Assembly: GCA_017632755.1 (NCBI GenBank)
Contig: JAGBQU010000145.1
Coordinates: 1 to 6,269, forward strand
Length of the DNA: 6,269 bases
Source of the DNA: Lachnospiraceae bacterium
GTDB taxonomy: Bacteria > Bacillota_A > Clostridia > Lachnospirales > Lachnospiraceae
Reading direction: 5' to 3'
Each line of letters starts with the position of its first letter. Position 1 is the stretch's first letter. The notes under the pieces are model-generated. The model did not search any database. It saw nothing but the letters and a program-made list of their open reading frames with translations, and was not told the origin of the DNA. Positions 1-5,837 of this stretch are shown here, piece after piece. Made by a program: the position numbers and the translations under genes.

Positions 1-1118
1 GTGCTACCGCGGAGGTTGTCGAGGTGGGATATTTCGGTGCAGGGCAGTTCATTCCCTGCGAGGAACTATCGGCAGGAATGGTGGGTTATATCACAGCGTC
101 CATCAAAAATGTACGTGACACGGCCGTGGGCGATACGGTCACCAATGCCGATGCACCATGTTCAGAGCCGCTTCCGGGCTATAAAAAGGTGCAGTCCATG
201 GTTTACTGCGGGCTCTATCCGGCGGATGGTGCCAAGTACCCGGATCTGCGCGATGCGCTTGAGAAGCTTCAGCTGAACGATGCATCCTTAAACTATGAGC
301 CGGAGACTTCCATCGCATTGGGATTTGGATTCCGTTGCGGTTTTTTGGGACTTTTGCATCTGGAGATCATACAGGAGAGACTGGAGAGAGAGTACAACCT
401 CGATCTTGTGACGACCGCCCCGGGCGTGGTGTATCGCGTGTATCAGACAAACGGTGATATGATCGAGCTGACCAATCCGAGTAACCTTCCGGATCCGGCA
501 CAGATCGACTATATGGAAGAACCCATCGTGAGTGCGGAGATCATGGTGACTAAGGACTATATCGGTTCGATCATGGAACTTTGCCAGGAGCGCAGAGGCG
601 TTTATCTTGGCATGGATTATATGGAGGAGACAAGAGCACTTCTTCGCTATGAGCTTCCGCTCAACGAGATCATCTATGATTTCTTTGATGCTCTCAAATC
701 CAGGTCCAAAGGCTATGCTTCCTTCGACTATGAGATCAAGGGCTATGAACAGTCGGAGCTGGTCAAGCTGGATATTCTTGTCAACAAGGAGGAGGTGGAT
801 GCCCTCTCATTCATCGTGCACAAGGACAGTGCTTATGAGAGAGGACGCAAGATGTGTGAGCGGCTCAAAGATGAGATTCCACGACACCTGTTTGAGATCC
901 CGATCCAGGCGGCGGTGGGTGGACAGATCATCGCGCGTGAAACGGTCAAAGCCATGCGCAAGGATGTGCTCGCAAAGTGTTATGGCGGCGATATCAGCCG
1001 AAAGAAAAAGCTTTTGGAAAAACAAAAGGAAGGCAAAAAGCGCATGCGTATGGTAGGTAATGTGGAGATTCCGCAAAAAGCCTTCATGAGCGTGCTCAAG
1101 CTGGATGATAAGAAATGA
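1..1118 (+). CDS. lepA: Elongation factor 4 (LepA), C-terminal part, 5' end cut by window edge
   Basis: Ribosome-associated translational GTPase of the EF-G-like family, thought to back-translocate or remodel stalled or misassembled ribosomes; it is cytoplasmic or membrane-bound. The frame is open from base 3 and gives 371 residues up to TGA 1116-1118. LepA is normally about 600 residues, so the G domain with its nucleotide-binding motifs lies outside the window. Visible landmarks are the end of domain II (EVGYFGAGQ, then TASIKNV), the domain III block [14 protein letters not shown] at about 327-368 with its conserved His codon at 357, the domain V-like [10 protein letters not shown] segment near 700-735, and the LepA-specific C-terminal domain with [18 protein letters not shown] from 972, rich in Lys/Arg. 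It ends in the family-typical [10 protein letters not shown]...LDDKK. There are no frameshifts or missing blocks. Its stop overlaps the hemW start (ATGA), so the two are probably translationally coupled. Confidence 0.96.
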   Translation, partial: ATAEVVEVGYFGAGQFIPCEELSAGMVGYITASIKNVRDTAVGDTVTNADAPCSEPLPGYKKVQSMVYCGLYPADGAKYPDLRDALEKLQLNDASLNYEPETSIALGFGFRCGFLGLLHLEIIQERLEREYNLDLVTTAPGVVYRVYQTNGDMIELTNPSNLPDPAQIDYMEEPIVSAEIMVTKDYIGSIMELCQERRGVYLGMDYMEETRALLRYELPLNEIIYDFFDALKSRSKGYASFDYEIKGYEQSELVKLDILVNKEEVDALSFIVHKDSAYERGRKMCERLKDEIPRHLFEIPIQAAVGGQIIARETVKAMRKDVLAKCYGGDISRKKKLLEKQKEGKKRMRMVGNVEIPQKAFMSVLKLDDKK

Positions 1119-2245
1119 AAAAGCGGATGGGTATCTATGTGCACATTCCTTTTTGTGTCAAAAAATGTGATTACTGCGATTTTCTGTCTTTTCCGTTGCC
1201 ACAGCCGGTCGATGCCTATCTGAAGGCTCTTGCGGATGAGATGCGGCAGTTTCAACGGACATTTGCAAAATGGGAGGCAGATACCGTCTTTATCGGAGGC
1301 GGGACACCGAGCCTTCTGACCGACGAACAGATGCGGTTTTTGCTCGACGAGATCCGCAGCTGTTTCCGCGTGCTCCCGGATGCGGAGATCTCGATGGAGA
1401 TGAATCCGGGAACGGCAAATGCGGATTATATGAGAGGATACCGCGGTGCGGGGGTCAATCGTGTCAGTGTCGGCCTGCAGTCGGCCTGCGACAGGGAACT
1501 TGCGCTTTTGGGGCGAATCCATACCTATGCACAGTTTGAAGAGACATACAGGTGCCTTGCGGATTGCGGTTTTGACAATATCAATGTGGACATCATGTCG
1601 GCGCTTCCCCATCAGAATATGGATACCTATGCACAAACCTTGGAAAAAGTTCTCGCGCTCAGGCCGCAGCATATCTCATCCTACAGCCTGATCGTGGAGG
1701 AGGGAACGCCCTTTTTTCTCAGGTATGGGGAGGAAGACTGTCCGGATCTGCCGGACGAAGATGCGGATCGCGAGATGTATGCATATACTTTGAAAAGTTT
1801 ACATAATTTTGGATATCACCGCTATGAGATATCCAACTATGCGCTGGAGGGACGTGAGTGCCGGCACAATTTAAAATACTGGCGCATGGAGCCCTACCTG
1901 GGACTGGGACTGGGAAGCGCTTCCTATTATGATGGGATGCGCTTAAAAAATACGGAAAATCTGGACGAGTATCTGAGGGGAGAGGCTGCAGACTTTAGGG
2001 AATGCAAAACGCTTACCAGGCAGGAGAGTATGGAAGAATTTGTTTTTCTGGGACTTCGAATGGTGAAGGGAGTATCTATGCCGGAGTTTCAAAGACGCTT
2101 CGACGTTCCGATGCGGGAGATCTATGGTTCGGTCATTGACAAATATAAAGGCATGCAGCTTTTACATGAGTCGGATGGGTGTCTTTGCCTGACAGAGCGT
2201 GGCTTTGATGTCAGCAACCGCGTGATGGCGGAGTTTCTGCTATAA
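1115..2245 (+). CDS. hemW: Radical SAM heme chaperone HemW (HemN-like, oxygen-independent coproporphyrinogen oxidase family)
   Basis: A 376-residue radical SAM protein. Family members bind heme and an iron-sulfur cluster and are thought to deliver heme to membrane enzymes; many are misannotated as coproporphyrinogen III dehydrogenase. Seen: HIPFC at residues 10-14 leads into the CxxxCxxC cluster motif (C14, C18, C21) followed by D22-F23, the HemW pattern rather than the fourth-cysteine CxC of true HemN. The SAM-contacting GGGTPS motif is at 61-66, and the HemW heme-binding motif HNLKYW is at 251-256, followed by [11 protein letters not shown]. The C-terminal HemW-specific domain (residues about 300-376) is complete. 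The start ATG lies in the ATGA overlap with lepA with only a weak GA-rich sequence before it, so translation probably depends on coupling. Length is typical (about 370-400). The lepA-hemW order is common in Clostridia; here hrcA-grpE-dnaK does not follow. Confidence 0.94.
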   Translation: MKKRMGIYVHIPFCVKKCDYCDFLSFPLPQPVDAYLKALADEMRQFQRTFAKWEADTVFIGGGTPSLLTDEQMRFLLDEIRSCFRVLPDAEISMEMNPGTANADYMRGYRGAGVNRVSVGLQSACDRELALLGRIHTYAQFEETYRCLADCGFDNINVDIMSALPHQNMDTYAQTLEKVLALRPQHISSYSLIVEEGTPFFLRYGEEDCPDLPDEDADREMYAYTLKSLHNFGYHRYEISNYALEGRECRHNLKYWRMEPYLGLGLGSASYYDGMRLKNTENLDEYLRGEAADFRECKTLTRQESMEEFVFLGLRMVKGVSMPEFQRRFDVPMREIYGSVIDKYKGMQLLHESDGCLCLTERGFDVSNRVMAEFLL

Positions 2246-2251
2246 GATACC

Positions 2252-2267
2252 AAAAGTTGCTCTTTTT
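2252..2267 (+). terminator. Weak hairpin after hemW, possible poor terminator
   Basis: A five-base stem AAAAG/CTTTT with loop TTGCT begins seven bases after the hemW stop, and its 3' arm is itself T-rich. The stem is all but one A-T, so it would be weak. Read-through from lepA-hemW into the sigma factor gene is therefore possible. A second small dyad, GTGA-CTTTA-TCAC, lies at 2271-2283. Confidence 0.22.
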
Positions 2268-2300
2268 GTAGTGACTTTATCACAATTTCGGTAGAAATAC

Positions 2301-2329
2301 TTGCCTTTTCCATAGTAAATTTGTATAAT
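2301..2329 (+). promoter_or_regulatory. Sigma-A-type promoter P1 upstream of the sigma factor gene
   Basis: The -35 element TTGCCT (2301-2306, 4 of 6 consensus positions) is separated by exactly 17 bases from a perfect -10 element TATAAT (2324-2329). The surrounding sequence is AT-rich. Predicted transcription start is near 2336, giving a leader of about 60 bases to the TTG start. This is inferred from consensus only. Confidence 0.55.
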
Positions 2330-2338
2330 ACAAATGGA

Positions 2339-2381
2339 CTGTTACATGGGGCAAACTCTGCGCATATAATAGTGTAAACAG
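2339..2381. repeat. Interrupted inverted repeat flanking promoter P2, candidate operator
   Basis: The left arm CTGTTACA (2339-2346) is the reverse complement of TGTAAACAG (2373-2381) apart from one extra base in the right arm. The left arm covers the P2 -35 box and the right arm covers the predicted transcription start, with TATAAT between them. This placement is what a repressor site pair would have, but the arms are short and AT-biased, so chance is possible. Confidence 0.3.
2341..2370 (+). promoter_or_regulatory. Sigma-A-type promoter P2 upstream of the sigma factor gene
   Basis: The -35-like GTTACA (2341-2346, 4 of 6 positions) is separated by 18 bases from a second perfect TATAAT (2365-2370). 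Predicted start is near 2377, only about 20 bases before the coding start, which argues that coding cannot begin further upstream. The two -10 boxes are 41 bases apart. The P2 -35 lies inside one arm of an inverted repeat (2339-2381). Confidence 0.5.
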
Positions 2382-2398
2382 CTTTTCGGGGGCGTTTG

Positions 2399-3043
2399 TT
2401 GCAAACCTTTCAACAACCATTGTCTGAGACAAAGGAAGCTTTTTACATTCATATGCTGAAGGATGGAACCGATGAGGAGAGGCAGCAGGCGAAACAGATT
2501 CTGATCGAGAGAAATTTGAGACTGGTGGCTCACATTGTCAAGAAGTACCAGAATGTAGAGGAAGAGATGCAGGATCTGATTTCCATCGGAACGATCGGAC
2601 TGATCAAGGCTGTCAACACCTATGATGAGAGCAAGGGAAGCCGGCTTGCGACCTATGCCGCAAGATGTATCGATAACGAGCTTCTGATGCTTCTCAGAGC
2701 GAGAAAAAAGATCTCAAAGGAGGTTTCGCTCTATGAGCCACTGGGCGTTGACAAGGAAGGGAATGCCATCAGTCTGCTGGATGTGACAGGAACGGAACAG
2801 TTTGATGTCGTTGAGCGGATGAGCATGTGCGAGAATCTGAGCAGACTGCATGAGTATATGGATCAGATTCTTCATGACAGAGAGAAGGAGATCCTTATCA
2901 TGCGCTATGGTCTGTATGGAAGGAAAGAAATGACGCAACGCGAGATCGGGGATATGCTGGGAATATCCAGAAGCTATGTTTCGCGGATTGAAAAGAAGGC
3001 GCTCAGAAAACTGCGCGGAGCGTTTGAGGACAAAAAAGCGTGA
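2399..3043 (+). CDS. sigK: SigK-like sporulation-type RNA polymerase sigma factor, no pro-sequence
   Basis: A 214-residue sigma-70 family factor that would direct RNA polymerase to a late-sporulation (mother-cell) regulon or a derived one. Seen: an N-terminal segment TFQQPLSE matching the start of mature SigK, then region 2 (residues about 38-105) with NLRLVAHIVKKYQ, DLISIGTIGLIKAV at 59-72 and LATYAARCIDNELLM at 83-97, the SigK-like linker VDKEGNAISLLDV at 117-129, and region 4 (about 155-206) with the helix-turn-helix TQREIGDMLGISRSYVSRIE. The Bacillus pro-SigK N-terminal hydrophobic leader is absent, and an in-frame TAA at 2375-2377 leaves no room for it. Start choice: TTG 2399 has GGGGG (2388-2392) six bases upstream. 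TTG 2396 is possible but too close. ATG 2453 would delete the conserved N-terminus. The gene is unbroken, with no skin-type insertion. SigE is the alternative assignment but fits the linker and helix-turn-helix less well. Confidence 0.8.
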   Translation: MQTFQQPLSETKEAFYIHMLKDGTDEERQQAKQILIERNLRLVAHIVKKYQNVEEEMQDLISIGTIGLIKAVNTYDESKGSRLATYAARCIDNELLMLLRARKKISKEVSLYEPLGVDKEGNAISLLDVTGTEQFDVVERMSMCENLSRLHEYMDQILHDREKEILIMRYGLYGRKEMTQREIGDMLGISRSYVSRIEKKALRKLRGAFEDKKA

Positions 3044-3089
3044 TCCGCGGACGGAAAATACCTTCCTTGGTAGATCGTAATGCAGTGGG

Positions 3090-3117
3090 CGGATCGGGAG
3101 AAGATCCGGATCGGATC
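3090..3117. repeat. CGGATC triplicate with small hairpin between sigK-like gene and HD-GYP gene
   Basis: CGGATC occurs three times (3090-3095, 3107-3112, 3112-3117). The first copy pairs with GATCCG (3103-3108) as a six-base stem with a seven-base loop. No T-run follows, so it is not a normal terminator. It could be leader structure or an operator, or simple chance. Confidence 0.25.
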
Positions 3118-3153
3118 ATCCTGTTGTGGCTTTGAGATCAAGGGAAGGATAAA

Positions 3154-3160
3154 GGGGGAG
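3154..3160 (+). promoter_or_regulatory. Ribosome binding site deciding the start of the HD-GYP-like gene
   Basis: GGGGGAG lies three bases before ATG 3164. No comparable site precedes the in-frame ATG at 3080, so the shorter product is preferred. Confidence 0.7.
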
Positions 3161-3163
3161 AAC

Positions 3164-4309
3164 ATGCAATTTGTAAGGACAGAAGATTTAAAGGTTGGGA
3201 TGAGGCTTGCCCGACCGATCTACAATAAGAACGGTGTGCTTCTCTACGAGAGGGATTCCAAACTGACACAGCAGGGTATCGTCAGTATTCACAATTTCGG
3301 TTTGATCGGGCTGTTTGTTCTTGAACCGGCTGAGCCTGTTCCGCCGATGACACAGGAAGACATTGAGTTTGAACGGTTCCAGACGGTTTCTGTTTTTGCG
3401 ATCCAGGAGGAACTGACGCGGATCACGCAGACGAAGAAAGCACAAAAGACACAGATGATCGTGGCGAGTATCATCAAAAGTTACGGACGTCTTGAGCATA
3501 AGATCAATTTCATTCAGAGTCTGCGGAGCAAGGAAGATTTTATCTTTAAGCACACGCTCAACGTTGCCATGCTCTGTGCCATGATGTCCAAGATGCTCCG
3601 TTTCCGAATGGAGGAACAGGTGGAACTGGTCACTGCTGCGGTGCTGCACGATATCGGCAAGCTCGAGCTTCCAAAGGAAGTCATCGACAAGAGAGATCTT
3701 TCGCCGCAGGAGGAAGATTATGTCAATGCTGCGGTTGTGAGTGGTTTTGAGCTGATCGAGGACATTTTCGGTTCCTCGCCGAACATCCGCAGGATCTGTG
3801 TGCAGAGCCAGAAGGGACTTAGCAGTCTCAAGGAAGGAAAAAGCATCAAGGATATCAAATTTGTCAAGGGAAGCAAGGTGATGATGGCTGCAGGTATCTT
3901 TGATGAGATGACGGCGATGCAGATGGGGAGAGCGCCCGATTCTCCGGTGTGGGCGCTGAAATTCCTACTCGAACACGAGGACTGGTTCGGATACGACGTG
4001 GTCGATTCCCTGATACGGAGCATCAATATCCTGTCACCGGGTGTCTGTGTGGAGCTGAATACCCGCGAGAAGGGGCTGGTCATTCGTGAGAACGAGTTGG
4101 ATGTACTTCGTCCTGTCATTCTGACATTCCAGAACAATGAGGTGTTTGACCTGTCCATCCGCGCCTATGACGATGTGGAGATCGTCGATGTCATGCGTAC
4201 CTTGGACAACCGCTATATCATGGATGTGGAAACACTTAAGGAAAACGGTTATTATGGACGTGTTCCGGAGTTCGTGGAACCGACTCCGCAGGCGCAGACC
4301 GGTGAATAA
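3164..4309 (+). CDS. Degenerate HD-GYP domain protein, probably non-catalytic
   Basis: A 381-residue cytoplasmic protein with no signal peptide or membrane segment. Residues 1 to about 55 form the N-terminal module common in HD-GYP proteins (DLKVGMRLARPIYNKNGVLL...GLFVL). Residues about 115-330 follow the HD-GYP fold, whose active members hydrolyse cyclic-di-GMP. H130, the H162-D163 pair and G165-K166 are kept. However, the histidine expected in the HPxxG position is A190, and the HHExxDGxGYP signature is replaced by a QSQKG-containing stretch from residue 214 with no GYP. In the later DxFDAL motif the metal-binding Asp is Gly, leaving FDEM at 246-249. Several metal and substrate ligands are therefore missing, and I infer a binding or scaffold role rather than phosphodiesterase activity. 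Residues about 287-355 are a beta-rich tail seen in such proteins. It lies 120 bases after the sigma factor gene and 65 before pilT. An upstream in-frame ATG at 3080 has no ribosome site. Confidence 0.82.
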   Translation: MQFVRTEDLKVGMRLARPIYNKNGVLLYERDSKLTQQGIVSIHNFGLIGLFVLEPAEPVPPMTQEDIEFERFQTVSVFAIQEELTRITQTKKAQKTQMIVASIIKSYGRLEHKINFIQSLRSKEDFIFKHTLNVAMLCAMMSKMLRFRMEEQVELVTAAVLHDIGKLELPKEVIDKRDLSPQEEDYVNAAVVSGFELIEDIFGSSPNIRRICVQSQKGLSSLKEGKSIKDIKFVKGSKVMMAAGIFDEMTAMQMGRAPDSPVWALKFLLEHEDWFGYDVVDSLIRSINILSPGVCVELNTREKGLVIRENELDVLRPVILTFQNNEVFDLSIRAYDDVEIVDVMRTLDNRYIMDVETLKENGYYGRVPEFVEPTPQAQTGE

Positions 4310-4360
4310 AATGCATGCATGATGTAATGCACAATGCAAACATAAATACATAATACATAT

Positions 4361-4365
4361 GGAGG
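4361..4365 (+). promoter_or_regulatory. Ribosome binding site of pilT
   Basis: GGAGG stands nine bases before ATG 4375 and supports that start. The 65-base gap before pilT also holds a perfect ATGCATGCAT palindrome (4311-4320) and further ATGCA copies, but no confident promoter or terminator. Confidence 0.8.
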
Positions 4366-4374
4366 ATTTACAAA

Positions 4375-5436
4375 ATGGCATTACCAACAATGAGAGAAAT
4401 ACTGACAGTCGCTGCCGAGCATGAGGCTTCGGATATTCATCTGACAGTAGGTGTACCGCCCAAGATGCGAGTGGTAGGTCACCTTGTTGCAATGGATTAC
4501 CCGAGGTTGATGCCCGAGGATACCTACGAACTTGCAAAGCAGGTTATGAGTTCTGCGCAGATGGAGAAGTTCGAGAGCGTAGGTGAACACGATATGTCTG
4601 TAGCGATGGACGGACTTGGACGTTATCGTCTGAATGTCTTTATGCAGAGAGGGTCTGTGGCGATGGCACTTCGTGCGGTTGGCGATAAGATCCCTTCTCC
4701 CGAGACGCTCGGTATTCCGATTTCCGTGGCAAATCTGTATCAGAGAAAGAGAGGATTGGTGCTCGTGACCGGACCTACCGGTAGTGGTAAGTCTACAACA
4801 TTGGCATCCATCGTCGATCTGATCAACACACATCGTGATGCGCATGTCATCACGCTGGAGGAACCGATCGAGTATTTGCATAACCATAAATTGTCCATGG
4901 TCAACCAAAGAGAGGTCGGCCTTGACACGGGAAGCTTTGCAAATGCATTGCGTGCCGCCCTCCGTGAGGATCCGGACGTAATCCTTGTAGGTGAGATGCG
5001 TGACTACGAGACCATCAGTATCGCTATCACCGCAGCTGAGACCGGTCACCTTGTGTTCTCCACACTGCATACGGTGGATGCACCAAGTACCATCGACCGT
5101 GTCATCGACGTTTTCCCGCCGCATCAGCAGCAGCAGATCCGCGTACAGCTCGCAAACGTGCTTGAAGCGGTCATTGCCCAGACACTTTTGCCCACGATCA
5201 ATGAGGACAGGCGTGTGGCTGCATTTGAGGTGCTTCACTGCAATCACGCCGTGCGTAACCTGATCCGTGAAGGAAAGTCACATCAGATCCCTTCCATTAT
5301 GCAGACAAACAAGGCGATCGGCATGCAGACCATGGATGATTCACTGGTGTCCCTGTACTTGAGCAGAAAGATCTCCAAGGACAACTGTATCAAGTTCGCA
5401 AAGGATCCGGAAGCCATGCGCGTGAAGCTGATGTAG
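4375..5436 (+). CDS. pilT: Type IV pilus retraction ATPase PilT
   Basis: A 353-residue hexameric secretion-type ATPase that powers pilus depolymerisation, and so twitching, surface sensing and DNA uptake. It acts at the cytoplasmic base of the pilus with PilC and PilM-type partners, none of which are in this window. Seen: the N-terminal PAS-like domain (ASDIHLTVGVPP...), the Walker A motif GPTGSGKST at 133-141 (K139), the Asp-box with E162-E163 in TLEEPIEY, Walker B DPDVILVGEMRD with E207, the His-box TGHLVFSTLHT with H225 and H232, and the C-terminal PilT hallmark close to AIRNLIREGK (here AVRNLIREGK, then HQIP). The hallmark separates retraction PilT from the extension ATPase PilB, which is also longer. 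All catalytic residues are present and length is normal (about 345-370). It starts at ATG 4375 with GGAGG upstream. It probably shares a transcript with the HD-GYP-like gene just before it. Confidence 0.95.
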   Translation: MALPTMREILTVAAEHEASDIHLTVGVPPKMRVVGHLVAMDYPRLMPEDTYELAKQVMSSAQMEKFESVGEHDMSVAMDGLGRYRLNVFMQRGSVAMALRAVGDKIPSPETLGIPISVANLYQRKRGLVLVTGPTGSGKSTTLASIVDLINTHRDAHVITLEEPIEYLHNHKLSMVNQREVGLDTGSFANALRAALREDPDVILVGEMRDYETISIAITAAETGHLVFSTLHTVDAPSTIDRVIDVFPPHQQQQIRVQLANVLEAVIAQTLLPTINEDRRVAAFEVLHCNHAVRNLIREGKSHQIPSIMQTNKAIGMQTMDDSLVSLYLSRKISKDNCIKFAKDPEAMRVKLM

Positions 5437-5458
5437 GTGCATATTGACCAAATCACAT

Positions 5459-5485
5459 TTCCTGCGGGTCTGAGACCCGCAGGAA
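5459..5485 (+). terminator. Perfect 12-bp hairpin after pilT, probable terminator
   Basis: TTCCTGCGGGTC (5459-5470) pairs without mismatch with GACCCGCAGGAA (5474-5485) around a TGA loop, 22 bases after the pilT stop. It is GC-rich and very stable, but no T-run follows directly. The first T-run is TTTTTT at 5515-5520, after a second overlapping dyad GAATCAA (5483-5489)/TTGATTC (5505-5511). It may terminate inefficiently, protect the 3' end of the message, or be a dispersed palindromic repeat. Confidence 0.6.
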
Positions 5486-5530
5486 TCAATCCGTAGTTCA
5501 AATCTTGATTCGTATTTTTTAATCTCACGT

Positions 5531-5630
5531 AGTTCAAAGTTTCTGCTCGCAATTCAGGATACGTTCCTATTTTTGTCAGAAGTTCAGATTCATTTTGCAG
5601 GTATAGGATAAGTGTCCCTACTTTTTTACT
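5531..5630. repeat. Degenerate ~50-bp tandem repeat, two units plus a partial unit upstream
   Basis: Unit one starts AGTTCAAAG at 5531 and contains AGGATACGTTCCTATTTTT (5556-5574). Unit two starts AGTTCAGAT at 5581 and contains AGGATAAGTGTCCCTACTTT from 5605. Starts are 50 bases apart and the inner blocks 49. A shortened related unit starts AGTTCAAATC at 5495 and has TATTTTTT at 5513. The middles of the units diverge, so this is either old or held by selection on the two conserved blocks. Confidence 0.5.
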
Positions 5631-5654
5631 TAGATAGCGCAAAGTAAAGGGACA
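5613..5654. repeat. Bulged inverted repeat in the pilT-comM gap
   Basis: TGTCCC-TACTTT (5613-5624) pairs with AAAGTA-AA-GGGACA (5641-5654) except for a two-base bulge. An alternative inner stem TTTACTT (5625-5631)/AAGTAAA (5642-5648) competes with it. The left arm lies within the second ~50-bp repeat unit. Confidence 0.4.
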
Positions 5655-5665
5655 GAGCGAAGAGG

Positions 5666-5718
5666 TTTTGGGCAAATTTCGACTGTTTCGGCGGATTTTT
5701 ACCCAAAATGTTATTTTG
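5666..5718. repeat. Two mutually exclusive hairpins sharing CCCAAAA
   Basis: TTTTGGG (5666-5672) can pair with CCCAAAA (5702-5708), or the same CAAAAT (5704-5709) can pair with ATTTTG (5713-5718) around a GTT loop. The geometry resembles an attenuator, but the second stem is followed by CTCCCCC rather than a T-run, so it would not be a standard terminator. Confidence 0.3.
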
Positions 5719-5725
5719 CTCCCCC

Positions 5726-5784
5726 AAATCAGATCAACAAACCCCAAACAGGTCAAAAGATTTCAAACAGATCAACAGATCTCC
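5726..5784. repeat. Three ~20-bp tandem CAGATCAACA-type repeats upstream of comM
   Basis: Units begin at 5726, 5746 and 5765. CAGATCAACA is exact at 5730-5739 and 5768-5777; the middle unit reads CAGGTCAAAA. The second and third units agree at about 16 of 19 positions. Related TATCAAAT boxes follow at 5797-5804 and 5814-5821. The 19-20 base period is about two helical turns, so they could be stacked protein sites, or low-complexity C/A-rich leader. Confidence 0.45.
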
Positions 5785-5824
5785 ATGTAAAACAAGTATC
5801 AAATCAAATTTCATATCAAATATC

Positions 5825-5830
5825 AGGAGG
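5825..5830 (+). promoter_or_regulatory. Ribosome binding site of comM
   Basis: A perfect AGGAGG seven bases before ATG 5838 fixes the start of the last gene. Confidence 0.88.
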
Positions 5831-5837
5831 AAATTCT

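Larger units (their letters stand above)
5486..5837. other. Noncoding, repeat-rich gap between pilT and comM
   Basis: About 350 bases with no supported gene on either strand. They hold two copies of CGTAGTTCAAA (5492-5502, 5528-5538), a degenerate ~50-base tandem repeat (5531-5630), and a bulged inverted repeat TGTCCCTACTTT (5613-5624)/AAAGTA-AA-GGGACA (5641-5654). They also hold TTTTGGG (5666-5672)/CCCAAAA (5702-5708), a competing hairpin CAAAAT-GTT-ATTTTG (5704-5718), and C/A-rich ~20-base repeats (5726-5784). The minus strand stays open through most of it, but the frame continues antisense into pilT and has no clear start signal. No convincing promoter for comM was found. Confidence 0.7.

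Noticed and set aside
980..1672. 230-residue open frame on the minus strand across the lepA-hemW junction
   Set aside because: Lies antisense to two well-supported genes and has no ribosome binding site or known domain.
2453..2455. ATG 2453 as start of the SigK-like gene
   Set aside because: It would remove the conserved TFQQPLSE segment, and the nearest purine-rich site is about 14 bases away.
2399..3043. skin-type element interrupting sigK
   Set aside because: The sigma factor frame is continuous from N-terminal segment to helix-turn-helix and no recombinase gene is present.
3080..3163. In-frame extension of the HD-GYP-like protein to ATG 3080
   Set aside because: The extra 28 residues lie in a repeat-containing spacer, are not family-like, and ATG 3080 lacks a ribosome site, whereas ATG 3164 has GGGGGAG.
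4310..4374. Promoter or sporulation-sigma site directly before pilT
   Set aside because: CATAAT at 4349-4354 is a fair -10, but no -35 lies at proper spacing and CATA-type sporulation consensus boxes do not match fully.
4381..5247. 288-residue open frame on the minus strand inside pilT
   Set aside because: Shadow of a strongly conserved gene on the other strand; the product is Cys/His/Arg-rich with no recognisable motif.
5283..5756. 157-residue open frame on the minus strand covering the pilT-comM gap
   Set aside because: Its last third is antisense to the pilT 3' end, no ribosome site precedes its ATG, and the rest is explained by repeats and a palindrome. It resembles no family I know. 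A search of the gap-encoded part for homologues would be decisive.
5437..5837. c-di-GMP or other known riboswitch before comM
   Set aside because: No conserved core of a class I can recognise is present; only generic hairpins are visible.
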